From the NCBI GenBank assembly GCA_947498505.1, contig CANMKG010000007.1, positions 124,001 through 188,000 on the forward strand: DNA of 64,000 nucleotides, read 5' to 3'. The stretch's first letter is position 1. Every line of letters starts with the position of its first letter. This document shows, in pieces, positions 28,176-36,158 of this stretch. The stretch comes from an uncultured Maribacter sp. (GTDB lineage Bacteria; Bacteroidota; Bacteroidia; Flavobacteriales; Flavobacteriaceae). The notes under the pieces are model-generated. The model was not told the DNA's origin. It made no database searches and saw only the letters and a list, made by a program, of their open reading frames with translations. Position numbers and translations under genes: made by a program.

Positions 28176-29795
28176 TTAAGCAAGCATTGTTACTGGATTT
28201 TCTAAATAAGCTCTTAACGTTTGTAAGAATTGAGCACCAACAGCACCATCAACAGTTCTATGATCACATGCTAAAGTAACTTTCATTGTACTACCAACCA
28301 CAATTTCTCCATTACGAACTACAGGTTTTTCAACAATTGCTCCAACAGATAAAATAGCCGAGTTAGGCTGATTAATAATTGAAGTAAACTCCGTTATACC
28401 AAACATACCAAGGTTAGAAACCGTAAATGTACTGCCTTCCATTTCAGCTGGAGCTATTTTTTTGTTTCTAGCTTTTCCAGCTAAATCTCTAACAGATGCC
28501 CCAATTTGAGTCAAGCTCATTTGATCCGTGAATTTAACAACGGGAACAACCAAACCATCCGCTACCGCTACTGCAACACCTATATGAATATGATGATTAA
28601 ATCTAGTAGTATCTCCGTTCCAAGATGTATTTACCTGAGGATGTTTTTTTAACGCCATGGCACAAGCTTTAACCACCATATCATTAAAAGAAACTTTAGT
28701 ATCCGGAATAGCATTAATTTGAGACCTTGAAGCCTTTGCATTATCCATGTTAACCTCAATAGTTAAATAGAAATGCGGTGCTGTAAATTTAGATTGACCA
28801 AGAACTTTAGCAATCACTTTACGCATCGAAGAATTTTTAACCTCTTCGGAACCTTCTTGTCCAACAGGTAAAGTAATGGCAGGAGAACTTACCGAAGCAG
28901 TTGCTGAAGAATCAGCCACTTTTTCCACAGCAACAGCATTTTGTGTTGGTGTAAAGTTTTCAATATCCTTTTTTATGATTCGTCCATTATCTCCAGAACC
29001 TTTAACCTCAGCAAGATTAATCCCTTTTTCCGCAGCTATTTTTTTTGCTAATGGAGACACAAATATTCTTTGTCCATCATTACTTGCAATTACTGCAGAT
29101 TCTTGAGCGGGAGCAGGTTTAGACTTCTCTTCTGTTTTTGTTTCTTCTTTAGAAACAGCAACAGCTCCTATACTTGCATTTAGTACAGCATCAACATCAG
29201 TTCCTTTAGGGCCAATAATTGCTAAAACTTCATCCACAGGGGAAGACTCCCCTTCTTTTATTCCTATATATAACAATGTACCAGAGTAAAAGGACTCAAA
29301 TTCCATTGTTGCTTTGTCAGTCTCTATTTCTGCTAAAATATCACCTTCTTCAACATCATCTCCGACTTGCTTTAACCAAGCCGCAACGGTTCCTTCTTCC
29401 ATGGTATCGCTTAGGCGAGGCATTTTTACAACCTCAACACCTTCAGGAATTTCTGCTGCTGCAACGGGAGCTGCTGCCTCAACTTTCACTTCTTCCTGAG
29501 TTGCCGGCACTTCTTCCTCAACCGTACCTCCTGCTAGCAAAGCAGAAATATCTTCTCCTTCCTCACCTATAATAGCCAAAAGTGAATCTACTGGCGCACC
29601 ATCACCCTCTTGAATTCCAATATGAAGTAAAGTACCTTCATAAAAGGATTCAAATTCCATGGTAGCTTTGTCGGTCTCAATTTCAGCGAGAATATCTCCC
29701 TCTTCTATTTTATCACCAACCTGTTTTAACCACTTTGCAACGGTACCTTCTTCCATGGTATCGCTAAGACGGGGCATGCTAATTACTTCAGCCAT
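28176..29795 (-). CDS. pdhC: Pyruvate dehydrogenase E2, dihydrolipoamide acetyltransferase
   Basis: 539 residues. Core of the pyruvate dehydrogenase complex, transferring acetyl groups to CoA. Two tandem lipoyl domains (about residues 1-80 and 122-200), each with the lipoyl-Lys motif EIETDKATMEFESF and near-identical DNA, divided by an Ala/Glu-rich linker. The E1/E3-binding domain follows near 248-285 (VSPLAKKIAAEKGINL) and then the catalytic domain with the active-site His in DHRTVDGAVGAQFL near the C-terminus. pdhA lies 5 bp upstream, and pdhB is 20 kb away at 7180-8157. Confidence 0.95.
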   Translation of the reverse strand: MAEVISMPRLSDTMEEGTVAKWLKQVGDKIEEGDILAEIETDKATMEFESFYEGTLLHIGIQEGDGAPVDSLLAIIGEEGEDISALLAGGTVEEEVPATQEEVKVEAAAPVAAAEIPEGVEVVKMPRLSDTMEEGTVAAWLKQVGDDVEEGDILAEIETDKATMEFESFYSGTLLYIGIKEGESSPVDEVLAIIGPKGTDVDAVLNASIGAVAVSKEETKTEEKSKPAPAQESAVIASNDGQRIFVSPLAKKIAAEKGINLAEVKGSGDNGRIIKKDIENFTPTQNAVAVEKVADSSATASVSSPAITLPVGQEGSEEVKNSSMRKVIAKVLGQSKFTAPHFYLTIEVNMDNAKASRSQINAIPDTKVSFNDMVVKACAMALKKHPQVNTSWNGDTTRFNHHIHIGVAVAVADGLVVPVVKFTDQMSLTQIGASVRDLAGKARNKKIAPAEMEGSTFTVSNLGMFGITEFTSIINQPNSAILSVGAIVEKPVVRNGEIVVGSTMKVTLACDHRTVDGAVGAQFLQTLRAYLENPVTMLA

Positions 29796-29800
29796 CTACT

Positions 29801-30799
29801 TTATAATTTATGTTTTACAAAAGGAAAATCTTCTTGTTCGTATACCATATCGTATAACTGGTTTACTGGAGGGTAATCTGATTCCTCTGCAAATTTCTCA
29901 CATTCCAGAACCAACTGTTTCACCTTTTTATCAATTGTCTTAATCTCTTCTTCAGTCGCATACTCCTTTTCTTTGATAACATCAAGAACCTGAGTAATTG
30001 GATCTATCTTTCTATATTCAGCAACTTCTTCTTTAGTTCTATAATGTTGCGCATCAGACATTGAGTGACCTCTATATCTATATGTTTTCATTTCTAAAAA
30101 AGTAGGTCCTCCTCCACTTCTAGCTCTTTCAATAGCCTTGCTCATTTCTTGAGCAACAGTAACAGGATTCATACCATCTACAGGACCACAAGGCATTTCA
30201 TAACCTAAGCCCAACTTCCAAATTTCCTCGTGTGACGCTGTACGAGAAACTGAAGTTCCCATTGCATACCCATTATTTTCGCAAACAAAAACAACTGGCA
30301 ACTGCCATAACATTGCTAAATTAAATGTTTCATGTAACGATCCCTGACGTACCGCTCCATCTCCCATATAGCATAAAGTAACATTATCTCTTCCAGCATA
30401 TTTATCACCAAAAGCCATACCTGCACCTAAAGGAATTTGACCTCCAACAATACCATGACCTCCATGAAATCTGTGTTCTTTAGAAAAGATATGCATAGAA
30501 CCACCCATTCCTTTAGAAGTTCCTGTAACCTTCCCATACAACTCAGCCATAACCGTTTTAGGATCCACACCCATTCCTATTGGTTGAACGTGATTTCTAT
30601 AAGCAGTAATCATTCTGTCTTTGGTTAAATCCATTGCATGTAACGCTCCGGCTAATACTGCTTCTTGACCATTATATAGATGAAGAAACCCTCTTACTTT
30701 TTGTTGAATGTACACTGCTGCTAGCTTATCTTCAAACTTTCTCCAGAACAGCATGTCCTCATACCATTTTAAATAGGTTTCTTTAGTAATCTTTTCCAT
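29801..30799 (-). CDS. pdhA: Pyruvate dehydrogenase E1 component, alpha subunit
   Basis: 332 residues from ATG 30799 (start MEKITKETYLKWYEDM); a longer version from 30871 would add 24 non-homologous residues. Binds thiamine diphosphate through GDGAVRQGSLHETFNLAML ... ENN (GDG then NN after about 27 residues). Other blocks: GFLHLYNGQEA near residue 37, YRNHVQPIGMG, the phosphorylation-loop-like YRYRGHSMSDAQHYRTKEE near 261-279 (quoted YRYRGHSMSD). Works with PdhB. First gene of the pdhA-pdhC operon. Confidence 0.95.
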   Translation of the reverse strand: MEKITKETYLKWYEDMLFWRKFEDKLAAVYIQQKVRGFLHLYNGQEAVLAGALHAMDLTKDRMITAYRNHVQPIGMGVDPKTVMAELYGKVTGTSKGMGGSMHIFSKEHRFHGGHGIVGGQIPLGAGMAFGDKYAGRDNVTLCYMGDGAVRQGSLHETFNLAMLWQLPVVFVCENNGYAMGTSVSRTASHEEIWKLGLGYEMPCGPVDGMNPVTVAQEMSKAIERARSGGGPTFLEMKTYRYRGHSMSDAQHYRTKEEVAEYRKIDPITQVLDVIKEKEYATEEEIKTIDKKVKQLVLECEKFAEESDYPPVNQLYDMVYEQEDFPFVKHKL

Positions 30800-30983
30800 T
30801 AAAATAGGTGTTAAATTTAAGTTTTTCACTTTTTCTATTCCAATCGGAATAGAAAGTGCACAAAAATACACATATAAATGAAATGGGTAAAAAAAATTGA
30901 AGTAAAACGTCTGCTAAAAATTAACTAAAAAAGAAGAAACCGTTATAAAAAATAGCACGTCTTATTTTAAAGGCTAATTTCTC

Positions 30984-31472
30984 CTATTTATCAAGAAAGG
31001 AACTATTAAAAGCCAGAGGCAAAATAGCTGAAATAGAATGACACTTAATAATCTTACCTATTTCTCCCATCATTAAGAGTTCTATGGGTTTTTTTTGCTT
31101 TACTTCATACTCCGACATAGCCTGTCTACAATTACCACATGGAGCTGCCGGTTTATCTACAACATAATCATTTGAAGTTGCTGAAATAGCTACTGACAAA
31201 ATTTTTACTCCAGGAAATTTGGCTCCAGCATGAAAAATAGCAACACGTTCTGCACACAATCCAGAAGGATAAGAAGCGTTTTCTTGATTATTACCAATAA
31301 CTACTTCACCGTTTTCTAAAAGTACTGCCGCTCCAACATGAAAATTAGAATAAGGTGCGTATGCCATTTTTCTAGCCTCAACTGCTTTTAACATTAAATC
31401 TTTTTGTTGCATGTTGAGTTCATCAATTGTCTCGTACACTAATGCCTCAAAACTAATCTGTTGTTTAATCAC
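30984..31472 (-). CDS. cdd: Cytidine deaminase
   Basis: 162 residues from a GTG start at 31472; the N-terminal stretch ISFEALVYETIDEL is conserved in flavobacterial homologues, so the upstream GTG is preferred to an internal ATG at 31412. Zinc-dependent deamination of cytidine/deoxycytidine to uridine. Catalytic site: CAERVAIFHA (Cys, Glu) near residues 74-83 and PCGNCRQ (two Cys) near 113-119. Pyrimidine salvage, consistent with the nucleoside transporter elsewhere in the window. A terminator separates it from porV upstream. Confidence 0.92.
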   Translation of the reverse strand: MIKQQISFEALVYETIDELNMQQKDLMLKAVEARKMAYAPYSNFHVGAAVLLENGEVVIGNNQENASYPSGLCAERVAIFHAGAKFPGVKILSVAISATSNDYVVDKPAAPCGNCRQAMSEYEVKQKKPIELLMMGEIGKIIKCHSISAILPLAFNSSFLDK

Positions 31473-31502
31473 TTATAAATGTATTTACAGCAATGTAGCT
31501 AT

Positions 31503-31538
31503 AAAAAAGAAACCCGCCAATCAGCGGGTTTCTTTTTT
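31503..31538. terminator. Terminator after porV
   Basis: Perfect 15-bp stem (AAAAAAGAAACCCGC at 31503-31517, complement at 31524-31538) with a 6-nt loop; T-run on the minus strand after porV and also on the plus strand. Confidence 0.85.
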
Positions 31539-31558
31539 TATGTCTTTAAACTTATTTA

Positions 31559-32704
31559 TTAATCGTTATAAAATTCTTCGCCTAAGTTAAATGTAAGCGA
31601 AAAACGCAACGTATTTTCTAAAGGATTTTTAACTTGAGAAGTTGAAAATAAGTAAGATAAATCTATCTGAGCCATTTTAAATTTAAAACCTGCTCCAAGA
31701 GTAAAAAACTTTCTCGACCCTTTTTCTTCACTTTCATTGAAATAACCGGTTCGAATCATGAACGAATCTTGATAAACATATTCTGCTCCTACAGCCCAAG
31801 TAAACTCTTTAAGCTCCTCTCCAAAACCATCTGGAGCATCTCCGAACGATTTAAAAACACCTTCTAAAAAGCCTATTTGTTGGTATTCTGCATCATCATC
31901 TCCATTAACAACTCCATCGTTGTTAAAATCTTGAGGAGTTGGTACTAAAAGTTTATTAAACTCGGTTGTAATACCAATAGTATTATCTTGATCCAAAATA
32001 AAATCAAACCCAGTTCCAAACTTTAAGTTAGTAGGCAAGAAATTTTCCTGACCACCTTCATCATAAGATAATTTACCTCCAAGGTTTGAAATATTAAAAC
32101 CTGCTCTCCAACGACCATCAAATTTATTATACGCTATTTCTCTAGACCTGTAATACCCAGCAATATCAACCGCAAATGTATTAGCGGATCTAGAATCTAT
32201 ATTAGGATCCGTAGGCAATTTTAAATCTGACAAAATGAACCTTCCTGCAACCGCCATTGAAAACGTTTCACTCAATTTTAATGAGTACGAACCATCAATA
32301 GCAAATTCGTTTGGCTTAACGGTTTCTCCCTGTTCTGTTGCAGTTTGTCTCAGTTCTATTTCTCCTAAAGTAAAATATCTAACTCCAAAAGCAAAGGCAC
32401 TTCTATCATTAAGTTTATTATAAACTCCTGCATTTAATAACCCTATTCCTGTAATTGTACTTTCAAGATAAGGAGTATAACCTGCAGAAATGCCCATTTT
32501 TCGTTCAGCAAAAGCAAATTTTGCGGGGTTCCATTGTTGTGAAAAAGCATCTACAGATGTTGCTACTCCCATGTCACCCATTCCGCCAGCTCTTGCATCA
32601 GCAGTTATAGTCAAAAAAGGAACAGCTGTTGTAATAGCTCTATCATTTTGTGCAGATAATTTTATCGCAAATACCATTAAAACTAGTAGTGAAATTCTTT
32701 TCAT
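31559..32704 (-). CDS. porV: Type IX secretion outer-membrane protein PorV
   Basis: 381 residues. Signal peptide ending LSAQND, then a FadL-like beta-barrel. PorV escorts T9SS cargo from the translocon to the PorU sortase. Visible marks: ITTAVPFLTITADARAGGMG right after the signal (typical of PorV/LptO), VDAFSQQWNPAKFAF, and the C-terminal barrel strand LRFSLTFNLGEEFYND. Supports a functional T9SS in this organism, along with gldJ. porU, normally next to porV in the relatives I know, is not here (see findings). Confidence 0.92.
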   Translation of the reverse strand: MKRISLLVLMVFAIKLSAQNDRAITTAVPFLTITADARAGGMGDMGVATSVDAFSQQWNPAKFAFAERKMGISAGYTPYLESTITGIGLLNAGVYNKLNDRSAFAFGVRYFTLGEIELRQTATEQGETVKPNEFAIDGSYSLKLSETFSMAVAGRFILSDLKLPTDPNIDSRSANTFAVDIAGYYRSREIAYNKFDGRWRAGFNISNLGGKLSYDEGGQENFLPTNLKFGTGFDFILDQDNTIGITTEFNKLLVPTPQDFNNDGVVNGDDDAEYQQIGFLEGVFKSFGDAPDGFGEELKEFTWAVGAEYVYQDSFMIRTGYFNESEEKGSRKFFTLGAGFKFKMAQIDLSYLFSTSQVKNPLENTLRFSLTFNLGEEFYND

Positions 32705-33115
32705 TTGGTAAAAAGTTGATTTTTAAAAGATCAAAAAAAATATTTTTGTGTTCAATAACCTAAAAAAATAGATGTACTACATGTAAACGCCCTTTTTAAG
32801 GATATCTTGTGCTGAATTATTCATTTTTTTTAATATTCTATCACTAACACTTGATTAAACTCCTTTCTACAGGTGATTACCAATAGCTGTAATGCTACAA
32901 TAATAAACCAAAAAAACATTATGAAATGCTATACTAGAACAGCTTTTCCCTCGTTATACATTTTAAGCGAGTATGCTTAACGAGGTTATATGCTGTTTTT
33001 CAAAAAATATTTTTAAGAAATAAAATATTATGCATAAATCACCGTTTTAAATGCCGAAAGTGACACTCTAATTATGCAATAAGAGTAGTTAACAATTTGA
33101 AACCAAGTCCTAATT
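32705..33115. other. 411-bp intergenic region between divergent porV and gldJ
   Basis: No plausible coding frame or gene remnant is seen. It must hold the divergent promoters of porV and gldJ, but I find no clean match to the Bacteroidota -33/-7 consensus. The one clear structure is the two-part inverted repeat at 32938-32997. Confidence 0.6.
32938..32997 (+). other. Two-part stem-loop upstream of gldJ
   Basis: Outer arms AACAGC (32938-32943)/GCTGTT (32992-32997) and inner arms CCTCGTTA (32949-32956)/TAACGAGG (32978-32985), with a 21-nt loop. The outer arm is followed by T-rich sequence (GCTGTTTTTC), so it resembles the 3' end of a short transcript or a leader attenuator ahead of gldJ. Function is inferred only from the pairing. 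Confidence 0.4.
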
Positions 33116-34786
33116 ATGAAAAAACATTTTATTAAAGTTGCCCTTTCCTGTGCTGTTGTCGTAGGAGGTTTTACGGTTACCAGCTGTAAAAAATCGTCAT
33201 CATCTTCTAAAGATGTATCGAGAGCAACGGGTTGGAAGATTAATGCTAAAGAAGGCGGATTCCAATATAACACCGAATTCAAAGAACAAGAAACTGCCCC
33301 TGGGTTGGTTTTTGTAGAAGGCGGTACGTTTACTAAAGGTAAAGTTCAAGATGACGTGATGCATGATTGGAATAATACTCCAACATCTCAGCACGTACAG
33401 TCATTCTATATGGATGAAACAGAAGTTACCAACTTAATGTATTTGGAATATTTAGACTACCTAAAAAGTGTTTACCCTCCAGAAAACCCTCAATATGCTA
33501 ACATATATAAAGGGGCTTTACCAGATACTTTGGTTTGGAGAAACCGATTAGGTTTTAACGAGACTATGACAAACAATTATCTTCGTCATCCAGCGTATGC
33601 AGAATACCCTGTTGTAGGTGTAAACTGGATTCAAGCTACTCAGTATGCTGAATGGAGAACGGATAGAGTTAATGAAGTAATGCTAGAAAGAGAAGGGTAT
33701 TTAGCGAAAGATGCTAAATACAAAGCTGTAGCAGGTGAAGTACAAGGTACTTTTAGTACGCAAACATATCTTGAAACTCCTTCTGAAGTATACCAAGGTC
33801 AAATAGATTCTCTTCAAGGAAAAAGAAAGAAAGACAGTATAAACAATTTTGCAAAAAGAAGTAGCGGTGTGATTATGCCAGAATATAGACTCCCAACAGA
33901 AGCTGAATGGGAATATGCAGCCCAAGCTCAAGTTGGCTCAAGAGAGTACAACAACTACAGAGGTAGAAAAAAATATCCTTGGGAAGGTGATTACACTAGA
34001 AATGGTCAACGTGTTGGTCGTGGAGATCAGTTAGCCAACTTTAAACAAGGTAAAGGTGATTACGGCGGAATTGCAGGATGGTCAGATGACGGTGCAGATA
34101 TTACAGCTCAGGTTATGTCATACAAACCAAACGACTTAGGCCTTTACGATATGGCTGGTAACGTTGCAGAATGGGTTGCTGATGTGTACAGGCCAATTGT
34201 TGATGATGAAATAAGTGATTTTAATTATTATAGAGGAAATGTTTACTTAAAAACAGCTATTGGCGAAGACGGAAAAGTAAAAGTCTTAAGAGATTCAGTT
34301 GTTTTCGATACGCTTCCAAACGGAAAACTAGTAGCCGTAAACTTACCGGGAGAAATTAAAATGATTCCTGTTGACGAACAAGAAACCTACTTAAGAACAA
34401 ACTTCTCATCAAGTGACAACAGAGGCTATAGAGATGGAGATGCAGGTTCTTCTAGATTTTTTGACAGATTCAGTGATGAAGAAGATGCTGAAGACCAGAG
34501 AAAAATGTATGATTCTCCTAAGCATAAAGTTGAAAGAGATTCCGCTGGAAACTTAATCAGAAACTATGATAAATCCAACAATAGAACTTCTTTGATAAAC
34601 GACGAAGTAAGAGTATACAAAGGTGGCTCATGGAGAGATAGAGCTTACTGGCTAGATCCTGCTCAACGTAGATATCTACCTCAATATATGGCAACAGATT
34701 ATATTGGCTTTAGATGTGCAATGTCTAGGGTAGGTTCAAAATCTAAAACTAAGAATAAAACAGTTAGAGGAAAGAAAGTTAAATAA
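33116..34786 (+). CDS. gldJ: Gliding motility lipoprotein GldJ
   Basis: 556 residues. Lipoprotein signal with lipobox VTSC and Cys24 followed by KKSSSSSK. The body has an FGE-sulfatase (formylglycine-generating-enzyme-like) fold: LVFVEGGTFTKG near residues 63-74, FYMDETEVTNLMYLEYLDYL near 97-116, YRLPTEAEWEYAAQAQ, DMAGNVAEWVADV and, near the end, YKGGSWRDRAYW and GFRCAMSR. GldJ is essential for gliding and needed to stabilise GldK in the T9SS motor ring. No catalytic Cys pair is expected in this branch. Followed by its own terminator and then murF. Confidence 0.95.
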   Translation: MKKHFIKVALSCAVVVGGFTVTSCKKSSSSSKDVSRATGWKINAKEGGFQYNTEFKEQETAPGLVFVEGGTFTKGKVQDDVMHDWNNTPTSQHVQSFYMDETEVTNLMYLEYLDYLKSVYPPENPQYANIYKGALPDTLVWRNRLGFNETMTNNYLRHPAYAEYPVVGVNWIQATQYAEWRTDRVNEVMLEREGYLAKDAKYKAVAGEVQGTFSTQTYLETPSEVYQGQIDSLQGKRKKDSINNFAKRSSGVIMPEYRLPTEAEWEYAAQAQVGSREYNNYRGRKKYPWEGDYTRNGQRVGRGDQLANFKQGKGDYGGIAGWSDDGADITAQVMSYKPNDLGLYDMAGNVAEWVADVYRPIVDDEISDFNYYRGNVYLKTAIGEDGKVKVLRDSVVFDTLPNGKLVAVNLPGEIKMIPVDEQETYLRTNFSSSDNRGYRDGDAGSSRFFDRFSDEEDAEDQRKMYDSPKHKVERDSAGNLIRNYDKSNNRTSLINDEVRVYKGGSWRDRAYWLDPAQRRYLPQYMATDYIGFRCAMSRVGSKSKTKNKTVRGKKVK

Positions 34787-34810
34787 GCATTAATTTCCTT
34801 TAAAACAATA

Positions 34811-34850
34811 AAAAAAGCCATCCTGAGCATAGTCGAAGGATGGCTTTTTT
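34811..34850 (+). terminator. Terminator after gldJ with a CTGAGCATAGTCGA loop
   Basis: 14-bp perfect stem (34811-34824 and 34837-34850, AAAAAAGCCATCCT and complement) with T6 at the 3' side. The 12-nt loop GAGCATAGTCGA together with flanking bases resembles a CTTCGACTATGCTCAGG-type intergenic repeat that I recall as common in flavobacterial genomes. Confidence 0.85.
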
Positions 34851-34863
34851 ATATCTTAGATTT

Positions 34864-36141
34864 ATGACTACAGCTGAATTACACGAATTATTTTTATCAA
34901 ACCCCTTAGTTTATACTGACACCCGAAAAATAACTAAAGGATGTCTTTTTTTTGCCTTAAAAGGCGATAATTTCAATGGAAACGAATATGCCCAAGAAGC
35001 CATACAAAAAGGAGCTTCATTTGCCATTATTGATGAAGAAAAATATGCTAATCAAAAATCAACTATTCTAGTTACCAATACACTAGAAACATTACAAAAA
35101 TTAGCCAACTATCATAGAAAATTTTGTGACGCCAGAGTAATTGGTTTAACAGGAAGCAATGGCAAAACAACTACCAAAGAACTAATCAACACTGTTCTCT
35201 CTAAAAAATATAAAACTATTGCCACTATTGGTAACTTAAATAATCATATAGGTGTTCCTCTTACATTATTATCTATAAAAAAAGATACGGAAATTGCTGT
35301 AATAGAAATGGGTGCCAACCACCAAAAGGAAATCGAATTTTTGTGTAGCATCGCGGAACCCGATTTTGGCTATATTACCAACTTCGGAAAAGCTCACCTT
35401 GAAGGTTTCGGAGGTATTCAAGGTGTAATTAAAGGAAAAAGTGAACTCTATGAATATTTAACAAGCAACAAAAAACACGTGTTTTTAAATGCAGATGACC
35501 CCATACAGAAGGAAAAAATGGATACCTATATTCAAAAATATGGTTTCAGCCAAAAGCAGCACGATTATTATAATATCACTTTTATAGAAGCAAATCCATA
35601 TGTAAACCTAAAGGTTGAAGAAACTAAAATTAAAACCAACCTAATAGGTAAATATAATTTTACGAATTGCTGTGCGGCCATACTTATAGGTAAATATTTT
35701 TCGATACCTCTTATATCAATTAAAAAAGCTATTGAAGCATATATTCCAGATAACAATCGCTCACAGGTTATTCAAAAAAATGGCCACAACATTATTTTAG
35801 ACGCCTATAACGCCAATCCAACAAGTATGAGAGCAGCATTGGAAAATTTTAGCAACATGAATGATGAAAACAAGATATTGTTTTTAGGTGATATGTTTGA
35901 GCTTGGAAAAGAAGCGGAAACTGAGCATCAAAATATTGCTGAACTCGCTGAAGAATTACAATTCAATTCGGTTTGGTTGATTGGAGAAAACTTTGACAAG
36001 ACTCATGTAAACTTAAAAAAGTTTCATTCGTTTGATTCCTCTTTAGAACATTTAAAGGAAAACCCAATCCCAAAAAATAGCACCATTTTAATTAAAGGCT
36101 CTCGAGGTATGGCTTTAGAAAGACTCTTGGATTATGTTTAA
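34864..36141 (+). CDS. murF: UDP-N-acetylmuramoyl-tripeptide--D-alanyl-D-alanine ligase
   Basis: 425 residues from ATG 34864; an earlier ATG at 34840 lies in the preceding terminator stem. ATP-dependent addition of D-Ala-D-Ala to the UDP-MurNAc-tripeptide, the last cytoplasmic step of peptidoglycan precursor synthesis. ATP loop GLTGSNGKTTTKE near residues 94-106, IEMGANHQKEIEFL near 147-160, TNFGKAHLEGFGG, and the C-terminal domain with DAYNANPTSMRAAL and LFLGDMFELG. Confidence 0.95.
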   Translation: MTTAELHELFLSNPLVYTDTRKITKGCLFFALKGDNFNGNEYAQEAIQKGASFAIIDEEKYANQKSTILVTNTLETLQKLANYHRKFCDARVIGLTGSNGKTTTKELINTVLSKKYKTIATIGNLNNHIGVPLTLLSIKKDTEIAVIEMGANHQKEIEFLCSIAEPDFGYITNFGKAHLEGFGGIQGVIKGKSELYEYLTSNKKHVFLNADDPIQKEKMDTYIQKYGFSQKQHDYYNITFIEANPYVNLKVEETKIKTNLIGKYNFTNCCAAILIGKYFSIPLISIKKAIEAYIPDNNRSQVIQKNGHNIILDAYNANPTSMRAALENFSNMNDENKILFLGDMFELGKEAETEHQNIAELAEELQFNSVWLIGENFDKTHVNLKKFHSFDSSLEHLKENPIPKNSTILIKGSRGMALERLLDYV

Positions 36142-36158
36142 AACTAAATTCTTATAAT

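Noticed and set aside
29219-29572. Leucine-rich plus-strand reading frame
   Set aside because: It is the complement of the pdhC lipoyl-domain region; composition is an artefact of the Glu/Ala-rich coding strand.
28176-29795. Repeated DNA in pdhC as a mobile or tandem repeat
   Set aside because: The two similar blocks are the two lipoyl domains of one protein, a normal E2 feature.
33116-34786. Formylglycine-generating enzyme
   Set aside because: The lipobox, the overall pattern and the neighbourhood with porV identify GldJ, which shares the fold only.
34840-34863. Upstream start for murF at 34840
   Set aside because: It lies in the right arm of the gldJ terminator hairpin and adds residues not found in MurF; ATG 34864 matches the family start.
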